From the NCBI GenBank assembly GCA_022453515.1, contig JAJNNY010000042.1:1-64000 (forward strand): DNA of 64,000 nucleotides. The letters run 5' to 3'. Below are positions 22,946 through 35,118 of the stretch, one piece after another. Source of the stretch: Astrocystis sublimbata (Eukaryota; Ascomycota; Sordariomycetes; Xylariales; Xylariaceae). A program made the position numbers and the translations under genes. The notes under the pieces are model-generated. The model did not search any database and was not told the DNA's origin. It was given only the letters and a program-made list of their open reading frames with translations. The first letter of the stretch is position 1; every line of letters starts with the position of its first letter.

Positions 22946-23417
22946 ATGTTGTCGATTTTGGTCTGTCTACGCCACATGTAATGGGCAGTGGGCACTCGAT
23001 TAGGTACACTCGTGATATGCGCAGGTAGGTAAGAGCGAGGAGTTGCATAAAGTCCTGTCCGTGTGGAATATATTCAAAAAGGCATCATGAATCTAACGCT
23101 AACTGCTTCGCGAGTCCTATCGTAGAGGCATGACCGTTTTGTCTAGATTGTCATACTGAATTATAACTGATCAATCCGGTACCGAGATTTGTAAAAGAAG
23201 GCCATGAAGGCCATCGTGCATAGCTTGAGACAGATAGACGCACTTCTTCGGCGTCCTGATTTACATTTTCAATCCACAGCCTGTTTTGGCTGCCTCCACA
23301 GAAGCTTTAATGCCTGTTGCTCGCTTGTATTTGTTGGTGTTAACATGCGAGCAGGGGCGTTTAGCACAGGCCACAGAGAATATGGGTTAGGTAATGGGTC
23401 CTTTTTATTGAGGCACT

Positions 23418-23592
23418 ATGAACTCGGCGACCAAGGCTGCGATCCAACCCCAAGAGGCCGCCTGCTGTGCGGTAATACTCAACCAGGTTTGTTTCGAGGG
23501 GCTTGCTCGTTCGTCAGGACGTCGTCAAGGTCCTCAAGGATACCGCCGAAGCTGCCGCTGAATGGCTGAATGAATTGTACATACTATATTAG
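23418..23592 (+). pseudogene. Possible small coding relic
   Basis: An ATG at 23418 reads MNSATKAAIQPQEAACCAV and on to LNQ at 23486. A second frame from 23518 reads DVVKVLKDTAEAAAEWLNEL and stops at 23592. Both stretches look like biased coding sequence (C- and G-ending codons), but they are 31 nt out of register. That gap has GT and AG ends yet is shorter than usual fungal introns. I do not recognise the family. A frameshifted relic is the simplest reading; chance is possible. Confidence 0.2.
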
Positions 23593-26500
23593 TAGTGCTG
23601 CGCTACATGACTGCGTCTCTAGCCAATAGATAAGCCGACGATAGGCCAAGTTCGACGGAAAGAGAAATACTTTGAATTATGGGGATCGATAATCTGCACC
23701 TAAGTTGGTTCGATCCGCATCGCACATCACGCGCTACCACCATATCAGCAGCGCGCCAAGTGTTACCTTGCAACACTCAGAACGCCACAGCCTATTTTTG
23801 CATGGCTGATGCTGGGAATAGAGGACTGTAGTATCTGACGAGTTCAATTGTGACTGCATTGAATGGAAGAATGCGGTTGTGTGGCACGCGTCATGCCAAA
23901 GACTAGGCGAGTGTTGGCACTGGCGACTCGGGACTCAGGAGACTCAAGCGCTCAAGTCGAGTACCGTCGACCTGGGTCAACACAAAACCCCCACGGATGG
24001 GCTCGATCATGGGACGGATTTACAGAAGCCGATATTACCTTTCGTCCGAAACTTAGCTACCTCCTCTAAGGCGCTTCGACAAATCGAGCAGCGGGTGCTG
24101 AGGTCAGCGCCTTTCACGATGCTAGGATCCACGTACTTGATGATGCTGATGTTGGTAAGTATATCCCCATAGCTTGGCGTTTATGCCATCGCGTCGGGTC
24201 GCCATGCGGAAGGCTAAGAGGGCCCGGATACTACCGTAAACGAATCGCGAGCCGAGACAAACGAGAAGGCCGGCATCCGAAGCATAGCGCGATGAGGGGT
24301 ACACGCGTTCTTGGGTCTTGGGTTCGTTCACTTGAGACGCCCAGACCAAATTCGACGCGGCTGTCCCTCCGCTGAGACCTAGTCATAGTCCCACGGTTGA
24401 GAATCAAAGCTCAAGCTCAAAACGAGGTGTGCGGTGTAGTGACCGATGGATTGTTCGCAAAGTCGTGTTATGTATGCAGTTAGTTGGAGGCTCAACGGGA
24501 TCGGCAGACGATGCAGCTCCGTAATCCGAGTGGTTGCTACGGTAGGCTGGAATGCCTATCACGTATCGCCTCCGTTTCCTCCCTTTGGCTTGTTTTGGGC
24601 GCATGAATGACAGCCTCAGGAGCCACAATTTCACCTGTGTTGGTACCTACTCGCCTTGGGTAGTCCTACCTGGTACTAATGCTCATATAGGTGAATGCAG
24701 TAGGCATCTAGACCTCGGGAGGCAGAGTGATTAAGGTAATACGTGGAATCAGAATACCATAGGAAAGGTATAAGTGCCAAGATGCGGCCAAATGCACACC
24801 GGAAATCTCGCGCCTCTTTGGGAAACACAGACGGAAGGAGGGCGTTGTTGATTGGACCTGCCGCATCATGATCAGAGCTGTTCGCCCACCGTTGATCCAG
24901 TGCATCCTCTTGTCAGGTACAACCGTACGCCGTGCAGCTGCCTTGGCTGGCGGGCTGGGTTACACTCGACTCTCATAGTACCGGCCTTATTCACCTCTGC
25001 GCTTCCCTTCCGCTCCCTCCCACCTCTTCACACCTCTTCACACCACCCTAACTGCGCACCTGCATGATACATCCCCGGCATCCCTCGCTCTACTCGTACG
25101 AAAGAACTCAACAATCCGCTACGGCCCACATCGATCTCATGATCGTTCTGTCACCCGACCGCAGAGGGGACGTCGCATTGGCAAATGACGGCTACGGCTG
25201 TACACACTACACAGATGATAGTGCCGGCAGTCTCATCGTACATTGCAGACAGCTCAGTTAGGTCCTATTCCCCGTCAAGCCCCCGTCAAACCCCAGCACT
25301 CGGCGGCGGCTACCTGCATATCTAGAACTGATCGTCTTCAAGTGCCGAAGGCGAAGGGCTCATGGGTCACGAAACGTTACTTACTGACGAATTGAAAAAC
25401 TTGTGGGTTTCAATGTATTGATTTGGCGATGTCAAATCAATCAGAATCTTGCATCAACGCAGACATCTCCATCGCAGTCCAGTTCACTGTTGGACGGCTT
25501 ACGGCAGCCCTATACCGAATATACGGGTCACTATGCAGGGCTAGCGACTTGGGGTGGTTGCTCAGCTGCGAGACAGATTCAGCATAATGGCTTCACAAAT
25601 GACCCAGCTGGCCGGTGAATAACTTCCGGCCCTCCAAGTACCTATTCGCGTGTTCCAGTCTGGACATAACCCGCATGTGGGAGGTCTTCGCCACGCTCCT
25701 CATAGTATCACTAATTTGATCTAACCTCAATAGCCACCGCACCCTGCCGCAGTATGGTCACCTCCACCTCATCCTGCCCAAAGAGTTGTCTTGCAGCTCC
25801 TTTCAAGTCTCCTGATCCCACCAAGTACTCTGGGCATTTCGCTGGGCCTACATAGCAAACAGTATTGTTGCATGTTACGGTGAACCCTTGGTTCAACTGC
25901 AAGCAAGCTCTGGACCCTCAAAGGTGCCTCTGCCATGGGACTCTGGACCGGAAATTGTCTGCATTCGAAATGTATCACAGTTTTCAAGCAAGCCTTCGGA
26001 CTTGGTCGAAATGCAATCGCTTGTGCGTCGATTGGCAAGTGATGATTACCTAGCGAGCTAGGTATGTATACTATACCTGGACCGCAGCTGCTTTGCCGCA
26101 AATCGTTCTTGCGCAAGCGATTACGTACGACTGTCATAGCACATTTGACTATGTGCTTCCTTTGAAGAATAGTCGTCGACTATTATCGAAGAGCACCACT
26201 TCGCTCCCATTCAATGTGGCAAGATCATCTGCAGGCTCAATTCTCTATTGCCGATACTCGATCCTCTTGCCACAATAACTACTTGAGACTTTTACATGGC
26301 ATATCTCGCCACAGCCTTCACACCCATAGCTCACTCATGAGCGAGACTCACCCCCGTTCATCCTGTTTCAATAGATTCGCCACTCGGCTCGATGAGCCCT
26401 TTTTGAACACTCGTTGAGTCGATCACGTTTCCCGTGTTCTGTCGGACAAGATGTGAATATGGGTATGACATATCTCTCTCATTTTGATATTTGAATTTCC

Positions 26501-28370
26501 TGGCAACCTGAATTGCGACTGATCAGAACTACTCAAATGCAAGCGTAGTCAATCCTCGGTGAAGCGTCTCTCTCAAGTAGGGCATATCGAGTAACTACCA
26601 TGCGATCTACGGGCTACTTACCTCTCTCGGCAACAAACGTGAGCATCTACTAATTCCCTAGCTCCGACTGTCAGCAGATCCCATGACCGCCTCCTCCTTA
26701 ATCCTAAATGTTCCATCCAAGTGCCAATGCTCATATACAGCCGCTGCTTCCGTTCCTATTGAACCTAAACTCAAAGCTTACATTCGGCCGTCTCTCAATT
26801 TAACCTTCTCATCAGTCACATCACTGTTTACATTCATTCGGCCGAAATTATGAGGGCGCGCCCACGGTAGCCAATTGCCTAATCTCCGAAGTCATCTCTC
26901 GTCCATAGTGACTGAGCACTGATACTAATAGTACATTCACCCCGTGACAGGGTAGATGAGTATACCTACCCCACACTGTGGCTTTGTGCGGGCATGTTTA
27001 CCTGCAAGTGGCTTGTAACCACACTTCGGACCACATTCACACGAGCAAGAAGCATGCACCACTTACAGTACTACCCTGACGCCACAAGGTTTCGGTCACC
27101 CACGCAATACATCGTACCATAAGTCACTCGTTCTGGGTTGGCGATGAACATGCTGGACTGAAACATCGCAGTACCATGCTTCTGCCATGCTCTGGCTCCA
27201 TTCTGAATATTGGAGGTTAAGCGCATTGATACCATACGCCCGCATGTTATTCCGGCCCACAGCTAGCTAGCTGCATGCAAGTATGGCCTGCAGGTGGGTG
27301 GGTGTGTTATGTTATCCACGATAAGTAAAATGTGTCAAGGGCAAGTGAACCAGGGAAAACGTGCATTTCAAGAGATCCCTTGAATGTGGATTTTGTTGAG
27401 ATCGGTTCCTCTGAATGACATCATCGTCGTATGTTCATTCGCCGATAAGAGAAACGAGCTACCTTGCAGCTTGCAGTTGACCTCGCTCACTCACACCTTC
27501 GCAGCAACCCCTCGAGGCCCTCGAAGACCCCTGTTCACCCTCACTAAGTATCTGGATAATTATCTAAGACCAGTTGCGACTTTCCGATAGTATGTGACGC
27601 TAACGCCGGAAATGACGATAGCTTCATGACTGCTTAGGTTTAGTATGTACGAGTATGTATAATCAGGAATTCTTATTATCTGCGCCCTCTCGCTTCCGTC
27701 TCATGACCACGGCTCAGGCCGGCAAGATCTATTTTTTCCCCATGAAACTTGGCCCTATCACTTACAAGGTAGTTTCAGATTCCGCGTTTCCACTTCACCA
27801 CCAGTTCGCTTATGCACAGACTCAAAAGCAATACAAAGATTTCGTCCAATAGGTATTGATTGTCGTGGCATTGGAAGCTAAACATCACACAGAACAGTTC
27901 AAGGTAAATGTATTCACGTATGATAGTAAGCTGATATGCGCGACTGACGACTTTCATGTCTGGCATGTTTCCCTTCTCTCCTGTTTAGATGAGGTACGCA
28001 GGCGAGGCAGGCTATTAGCACTGAAATCTCATTTCCAACAAGCATCCCCAGCTTACGTAAACCTATAGACAGACGCGTCATGAAATGTATATCTGATCAT
28101 GAGCAACGATAATAAGTGTGAGAGATCGAAGACGCACACGCACACACAGACACCACACCTTTCACCCTCACCCTCACGGCGTCGTGCCGCATGATCTGTT
28201 AATGCCTACCTACATACTGTACAGTACGTACTAGTCTGCTGCGCCTCAATTTCACGTTCGCGGCCGGCCATGTGACCGATTGTTCCGGTGGCGCGCGGAG
28301 AAGAGATGGGTGTGTGGAGCTACCTACCTAACATATTGAGCGGAGCGGTGCGGTTGGAGGAGGGGAACTA

Positions 28371-28394
28371 GTACCTACCTACCTACCTACCTAC
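28371..28394. repeat. TACC tetranucleotide microsatellite
   Basis: There are about six tandem copies of TACC, the clearest example of a repeat type found in many spacers of this window. Confidence 0.85.
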
Positions 28395-29499
28395 TCAAGG
28401 GAAGGGAAAGGGAAGCTCAGGTGGCTAGGTAGGGAGGTAGGTAATTGGGGAGGGGCTTGATAGAAATCCCGGACCCGTCGGTAACACCCGGCGCGCGTGA
28501 TGAGATGCTAGCCACACACACACACACATAGGTACCACACCACCCCTACTCACTGCCCTACTCAAGGTAACTATCTACCTACTTAGTAAGGACAGGTTAC
28601 ATAACGCACGATTACATATTGGACTACATGTACTTCAAGTTATTTGACTGCTATGTATAGAGCATGTCGAGGCGTGTGTTTTTGCTAGTTAGCTAGTACT
28701 AACTTTTAATGGTAGGCTTGTGACGAGCAACTGTGTCTCGTGAGTGTCCTTGTCCTCGCCTAGAAGAGAAGAGAAGGGGAGAGGCAGAAGACACAAACGG
28801 ACATAAGCCCCCCCTTTTCTGTGTATGTATGTATGTATGTGGCTATGTGTCTATGTGTTCACGTGGTTGATGCCATCATCTGGATGCTACCTACCTCCAA
28901 GAGTTGAGGGAGGGAGGTGTGTGTGGCGAACTTTTGTTCGGATCCGAGAATGTCGGGCGTGGAGCCGGACTGCAGCCAGCAAGTTTTCGGTGTGGTTCTG
29001 GGCCTTCAACGACTTGACGGAGCCAGGTGGCGTTTACATACCTACGTACTTGGAACAAATGAAGGGCGGTACAAGATAGACAATAAGACAGATGATGACT
29101 CTGAGCTTCGTCGCCTAGTTACCTACTTGTGATTACGTTGTTTCGTGTGGTATGTATGTTAGGTGCTAGCAGGTTTTTGTGTAGGTAGTCATGTATCACA
29201 GAATGTGGTTTGCGAATCTCGTGAGACCGCTTGGATGTTGCGTGGTCTTCCCACCTTTTCCATTACCATAGCGGCTTTGATGAGGTAACCTGCTGCCAGG
29301 CTACTAACAGTTCCCAATTCTAAGTTGGTTCATATCTGGATCTCGTGTTGTAATTACGTTGATAAGATCGATTGTTTCGGCTTCCTTCGTGTCTGGAGAA
29401 TTCCGTCGATGGTGAGACGGCAACACCGTTGAGCTTGCTTCTCGAGGTTGCTGTGATTAATCACCTGGTCACGTACATTTCGTCATAGGAGAGTGCCGC

Positions 29500-30660
29500 G
29501 TGACAGCAACTTTGTCAAACCCAGCTGTAGCCACACTACGTTGCTAGATTGTAACTATGAATTGTAATTTTATTACAACCCAGTACCGTGAGCCTGGACG
29601 AGAGTGGGAGAAAACTCCGCTCAAACTCTCAATTTATAAATTCGCATTATTGTGTTCTTGTTGCAATGAATAATATTGAGTTGCTTAATGACGCTTCGAT
29701 CCAGGGGAAGATACGAGTGTTGGATTCCGGATATTAGCCTTGATAGGCCATTACGATCTTTGCTAACGCAGTGAGTTTAGCCACATGGTACTAACTTAAG
29801 AGCGATCGCAAAGCATTTTTAATAGACTGCATTGCAATCTCACGTCCACTGTTTCCTGTTAACCTTTCATCCTAGATCATTACAATATCAACTTTCCATC
29901 TTAGTGTTTATAGGATGTTCTATGAGAAAACAAGCTTATATAGCAACTATTAAGTGATTTTAGCAAGACAGATCAACTATATTAGCTTGTTAGCAATAAT
30001 ACTTCAATCTAGATTAGTTTCTCTCCCTCTTTAAGCTAATAACTTATAGATTTGCTCCCGACACATGCAATACTGTTATACTTAAACTTAATGACCCATT
30101 GTGTGTGTGATAGTTCAGGTCTGCAGCTCTAAACCACTACACGTCAAAAGATAGAACTTTGTCAACTCGGAGAGTCGACCGTCGGCAGGCGCTTATATAC
30201 GGAACCGTGACAGTGTGACAAATAACCTGCACCTACCTATGCAACATTATTTAGAACATAAAAAACCCTAGCCATAGCTTTCATCTCCTTTTAATCTTTT
30301 CTTATCTTTGCTCCTTCATATGATATGTTTATCGATATCCTTCAGCGTAATTATATTGATTATAGCTGCAGCCAAGAGAACAACTGTATATTTACTACTG
30401 ATTCATATTGTGTACGAATAACTGTGTGCAAGGAAAGGCCAAGCGTCGCGCGCGCTAGACGTCTTGATAAGGGTAAAAGCATTATATAGCCGTAAGCAAG
30501 AAGAAAAAAGAAGACTCGGTAGTTAGTCGCTCGCCCTTAAATAAAACTTCAAAGAAAAGAATTGTTACAAGTCTCAATCCACTTTGAATATAGTATAGAC
30601 GAAAAGATCAAGGCATACGCGTGATACGCGTGCTAGAAAGTCATTCTTATTTATATTGTG
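29500..30660. repeat. AT-rich island, probable degenerate repeat
   Basis: Base composition shifts visibly to AT, with many TA steps (runs such as ttagctaataacttatag), no open frame of note, and a 7-bp-arm inverted repeat at 29562-29578. This is how fungal transposon remnants look after repeat-induced point mutation. No terminal repeats or transposase frame can be read, so the element type is unknown. RIP as the cause is inference. Confidence 0.45.
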
Positions 30661-31689
30661 AAGACGAGTATTGCCATGTCTGCCTACCTACTTCCTACTC
30701 CACCTTGATGAGTTCTCAGGTCTTCCAGACTGTTATTTAGGATCGATAATGACGACTTCCACCGCAGTTCCTGCAAGCTATGGAATCATTATAACTGGGC
30801 AAACCTCTCCCATAATAAGAATGTTCGGGCACCCCTGTAACTATTTATCATCGAGTTCAATTCTGGCAACCCGGCTTACGGTCGGTTAAACCAACGTGCT
30901 TCAGAACTCCAGTCTCAGGCCCCAGGCCCCCAGTCAAGTCAAGTCAACTAACTCCTTGGCAGCCAACAACCGCATAAGCCCAGGAAAGATTTCTGGTCTG
31001 ATTACCCATATGTAAGTCGGCATTAATTGGCAGTGCCGGATCCTAATTGACACATAAATACGTTGAAACGACGATTTATTGGAGAAGCGAGAATGCCCAT
31101 TCGGCTGGGTCCGGTCGTATATTTCAAAGGATTCTGCAAGCTTATTCAGCCAAGGCTGGAGCCTGGTTGCTGGTTCCTTTCTCTGTCATGCGCATACTAT
31201 TACATACGAAGGCGATCTTCTTGGCTAGTCGTGTAATTGTTGTTGTTGCTCTTTACAAACCCGCTTTACCTTGCCCTTACATAATTCAATGGACCTCATA
31301 ACCACTCTCATGGGTTTCGCAGTGTCGAATGCTTTGAATAGATTCGAGATTTAAGGTATGTTACTTGGCCGAACTCGATGGAATGGGGCGATGGATCAGG
31401 ATTACGTTCAGAATCAGTTGATCGTCGCGGCGAGTTGAGGGTTGGCAACAGTGGAATTGTAAACAATGGGTGCGAACCTCTCTCTCATGCGGAGTTTCCA
31501 AATACGGGGGAAGTGAGGACGAAGGAAAATACTGGCGCGGTGGTAGTGTAGAGAATGGGATATAAAAGGGTCATGAACAAACCTTCACATTCTCCTCTCC
31601 AGAAACCACCCGTCACAGAACATCTACCTACTTACATTTACATACCTTCCCCCAACAAAACAACAAAACAACAAAACAACAACCTCAAA
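30661..31689 (+). promoter_or_regulatory. Upstream region of the small secreted protein gene
   Basis: No gene is supported here. Short AGTCA/CAGGCCCC repeats occur at about 30912-30945. The last 130 bases hold a TATA box and an A/C-rich leader with three CAAAA repeats just before the ATG, typical of a highly expressed fungal gene. Confidence 0.5.
31561..31568 (+). promoter_or_regulatory. TATA box
   Basis: TATAAAAG lies 129 bases before the ATG of the secreted protein gene, at a normal distance for a TATA element followed by a leader of about 100 nt. It is a near-consensus match. Confidence 0.65.
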
Positions 31690-32046
31690 ATGTCTCCCAT
31701 CACCTTCCTAACCCTCAGCCTCTCCGCAATGCTCCACCTCACCCCCGTCCTCGCCGCACAATGCGGCGCCGAAGCCTACGGCGGCGCAGGGCAGCCAGGG
31801 CAGTGCACAGGCGCGCACATCGCGAGCGCGTCGCAGAGCGGCGAGGGTTTCTCCTCGTGCCAGCTGGCGGTCAACGCCGCGTGCGTCGACATCGTCGCCG
31901 AGACGGGCGGGTCCGACTGCTCCGTGTTCCTGTACAGCGGCGAGGGCTGCAACGAGGACGAGGTCGTCAACTTCCTCGACTGCAACGACGAAGGCGATGT
32001 CTTGCAGCAGAACTTTGTGTCTTTCCGGGTCGGATGCGCCACTTAA
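31690..32046 (+). CDS. Small secreted cysteine-rich protein
   Basis: This intronless gene encodes 118 residues. An N-terminal hydrophobic segment (about residues 3-20) ends VLAAQC, a good signal peptidase site near residue 22-23. The mature part of about 95 residues has eight cysteines (in QC, GQC, SSC, AAC, SDC, EGC, LDC and GC contexts), enough for four disulfides. It is acidic in the second half (EGCNEDEVVNFLDCNDEG). I recognise no family. Size, secretion signal, cysteine content and a position beside a gene-poor block fit the general description of fungal effector or cell-surface candidates, but function is unknown. The ATG is chosen because it starts directly at the signal peptide and follows the TATA box and leader. 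The coding part is much richer in G and C than its surroundings. Confidence 0.85.
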   Translation: MSPITFLTLSLSAMLHLTPVLAAQCGAEAYGGAGQPGQCTGAHIASASQSGEGFSSCQLAVNAACVDIVAETGGSDCSVFLYSGEGCNEDEVVNFLDCNDEGDVLQQNFVSFRVGCAT

Positions 32047-32708
32047 TTTGTTGGGCGTGTCATGGTCTAGCCAGGAGGGTGAGTGAGCGAAATGTCTTGA
32101 TATGTCCCCCCCTTTTCGACCTTTTGTTGTTAACTTTGTGTGTGTCTAGTAGTGGAGCTAAGACGAGCTTGATTCAATACCAGTACGTGATATCGTTGGC
32201 CGGCTACGTTGTATGGTGTATGAGAAGGCTGGGCTAGGTCTGATGGGGAAGATTGTTGTTTACTGAGTCAGTTGTCCACCGAGAAATACAACTTCTTTTG
32301 AAGTCGTAAAACCAAATCCGTTTAAGAAGAAATGTTTAGAGATCAATTAGCAGAACCAAGCACAATACAGTGATCTTACGGAGCAAAAACGACTCACTAA
32401 TTATCATGATATCATTACAGTGCAACATGGGACAATCTTTATATAAAGGAGTGAGCTTAACTTACACTACGAAACTGACAACATTCTACCCTTCTTCGTC
32501 AAATATATTACATCCTGATTTGGGACATAATGCGAACAACATGATACTGACTAAAATGATAACGTTATTTAACATGCTGGCTATTCAAATGCTTTTCATT
32601 CAAACTTTAAAAAACACACTCATGCTCTCCTGCCCTTTTGAATACCTTTTCAGTTCCATTTCAATATATAGAATCTGCCTTTTGACTGCTCTTTTGTCCG
32701 GATTTCAC
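32047..32708. other. Convergent 3' flanks, secreted protein and F-box genes
   Basis: The spacer is AT-rich, with no supported gene. The last exon of the F-box gene begins at its right edge. Confidence 0.45.
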
Positions 32709-34917
32709 CTAATCGTCAGGGAACAGTTCCCTGATATTACTCACAAAAACGCCGTTCTCGCTGTCCCAGCGCTTGAAGAACTTGCCGGCCATGGGGACGA
32801 GGTCCTTGATCTCGGGCGGGAGGACCTCGATGCCGCCGCGACAATCGACGGGCTCGATGCTGCCTTCAGCAATGATATGGTGATCTGAGCCGTCTGTGCC
32901 GACCCTGTTGTACGATGAGAAGTCAGTTTCCTATCTGAGCATGGCAGGACAAGTAGGGGGAGTGAAGCGATGAAAGTGATGAACTTGAATACAGTAATGG
33001 AAAGGGGTAATAGAGAAACTAGGGATGGGGAAACAGATCAAGGAACCCACATGCACCGATAATAGGGCTCATTATGCCCCGCCCACAGAGTTCTTCCCGC
33101 ACCTTGGTTATTCGGATCCCAATCGGCGATGCCGCCTGCGCCCTCGGTAGTCCACCCCAATATGATACCGTGGTAGTCGTATCTTCTATGCTTGAAAACC
33201 TGACCAATCTTGAACCTCACGTTGACCCCCTCTACGACCTCGCTTCGGCGTCTCGGTTGGCGGGCGCTCGCATCCACTCCTCTAATGTCGCGGATCTGGT
33301 CGCGCACGCGTCGCGAGGGGAGCTCCCAATCTCTTTGCCTGCGCGTGGGCGCCGCAAAGCTGTCGTACATGGGGCACACGTACTTCTCAATGAGCCAGGA
33401 GTCTTCGGGAAAGTACTCGTAGAAATACGTCAGGAGGTCCCGCACGTCCTGCTGCCAGTCCCAACGCACCTCGTCGTTGTCGGGCAGCACGGGCGCCATC
33501 ATGATGCTGGCCCAGATCATGCTGTACAGGGCGGGCTGCAGGTTGCGGGCCCAGTCGCCCCTGTTCAGCTCGATCATAGGTATCAACTGCGATAGGGGGC
33601 GATCGATGGTCCGGAAGCTGGTGAAAGACGCGCGGATATTCTGCGCCGTCCGCATGACGATCAGATCGGTGGATGTGGGCTGAAGCATCTCCTCGTGGCC
33701 GACGAAGATGCCCAGTCGGTAGAGCAGGTTCTGGATGTGGTCGATGGGCACTTCCTCATCAGACCCGTAGGGATCGAGGAACATGGTCTCTTGGCGTTCG
33801 GCTTGTGTCGAGGGAAGAGTGGTGCCGTCGAGAGAGACTCCGGGAGGGGCTAAGACCACGGCATGGACATGGTTGGGTAAGGCGCATGGGTAGGCCTCGA
33901 AGCCGGAGCGCGAGGCCAGAGCCGAGTAGATGGCGGCGGAGATGATAGGGAGCGACGGGTGTTGGTCGTCGCGGAGGGCTCTTCCAATCAGACAGTTGCG
34001 CAGATAGCGGTAGGTCTCTTCGGTGGGATCGCTCAGGCCAGTCATGTTGTTGGCATGTAGCCATCGAGCGAGAGCCATGGCCTTGCCCCGGGTTGTGGCC
34101 CGTTCTACGCCAGGGTTGGCGGCATGGAAGCGGGAGGAGATGTCGTCGAGGAGTTGGCCGATCTGGCAGCAATTGGTTAGCGAAGCGTCTTTGTGCGTTT
34201 CCATGTGAATGGGAACAAATGCAACGCACCTCGTCCAAGTCGCCATCATTGTCATGCAGCATGAACAGGTCGAAGGCACCGAGTGCGCGCTCCAGCCTCA
34301 TACCGCCATTCAATCTCTCGACAGTGGAGGGAGGGGGGCCGCCCTGTTGGGTGAATCGCTGGTATTTAGCCCATTCCTCGATGGCGAGGCTTCGATGTAT
34401 GCTGTCGAGAACAGTGCAGGCGTAGTATCTAGCAAAGCGAATTAGTTACTTAGTTATGACTAATGGAGAAGGAGAATGGAGATCAAGGTCGAGAAATGGC
34501 GCACCTTCGAGCTAGGACATCCTTGTGGGCGTCGTCGACACGGCATTGAGACAAGAGATAGTCCTTGGCATCGTAGCCGTAGCGGCAGATCTGCTCGGTC
34601 TTCTCGAGGCGCGAGACGCGGGATGCGACGATGCCGTCGACGAGGCGGGCGATGTGGCTGTTGCGCCTCAACCTCAGCAGGTACAGGCCCTTCCAGTCGA
34701 CGTTGCGCAGTTGGCCGCGCAACTTGTCTTGGAAGCGGTGCTCGGCCTGCCAGTACTTGAAGCAAGTCTGGCAGTAGTATCTCCACAGCAGGGGCTCTTC
34801 GGCAATGCGATTGAGCTGGCGAGAGGTGAGGGCAACGGCGGCAAGGACATCTTGGGGATCCAGGTATTGGAGGACCTGCTGGATCAGCTCGTAGGGCAGC
34901 GAATCCAGCGAGGTCAT
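32709..34917 (-). CDS. FBXO21-like F-box protein with transglutaminase-like and YccV-like domains
   Basis: Exons 34917-34505, 34428-34230, 34162-33051 and 32904-32709 give 639 residues. An F-box occupies about residues 4-50 (LPYELIQQVLQYLDPQDVL, then LWRYYC). A middle domain of the SirB1 / transglutaminase-like core 2 type covers about 190-330 (TRGKAMALARWLH, PNHVHAVV). A C-terminal YccV-like hemimethylated-DNA-binding fold starts near 519 (FKIGQVFKHRRYDYHGIILG) and ends near 610. The last exon was found by joining a GTGGGT donor to an ACAG acceptor. Without it the YccV domain is cut short. The same order is known from human FBXO21, a substrate receptor of SCF (SKP1-cullin-F-box) ubiquitin ligases. 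The fungal substrate is unknown. Confidence 0.92.
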
Positions 34918-35024
34918 GGCGACGATGGTAACGACGGTAACGAGGACAACGTTAATGACAATGAATGATGACGTTGATGGTGGCAGCGGTGAGCGGCGGA
35001 GGGGCGGCCGAGGGGGACAGCCGA

Positions 35025-35118
35025 GACAAAGACAAAGACAAACAGAAACAGAAACAGAAACAGAAACAGAAACAGAAACAGAAACAGAAACAGAAACAGA
35101 AACAGAAACAGAAACAGA
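35025..35118. repeat. Hexanucleotide microsatellite (CAGAAA, starting as GACAAA)
   Basis: About 94 bp of near-perfect hexamers lie just upstream of the F-box start codon. On the minus strand this is a TTTCTG pyrimidine-rich tract in the likely leader or core promoter. Confidence 0.9.

Larger units (their letters stand above)
20101..29500. other. 9.4-kb gene-poor block
   Basis: No gene could be supported. The block holds scattered short frames, many TACC/TAGG repeats (especially 28200-28450), CT/AC dinucleotide runs (28140, 28510), a GTAT run at about 28823-28840, an inverted repeat at 20795-20878, a G homopolymer at 22921 and one coding-like relic at 23418-23592. The left few hundred bases are rich in GGTACC and GTGCC words and may still belong to the CCCH promoter. 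Composition is mixed rather than uniformly AT-rich. Confidence 0.5.

Noticed and set aside
31761..32237. Arg-rich frame overlapping the secreted protein gene
   Set aside because: It results from GC-rich codons read in another phase and has no signal peptide or motif.
32370..32888. 172-codon plus-strand frame
   Set aside because: Its second half is antisense to the last F-box exon and its first half is AT-rich without coding bias.
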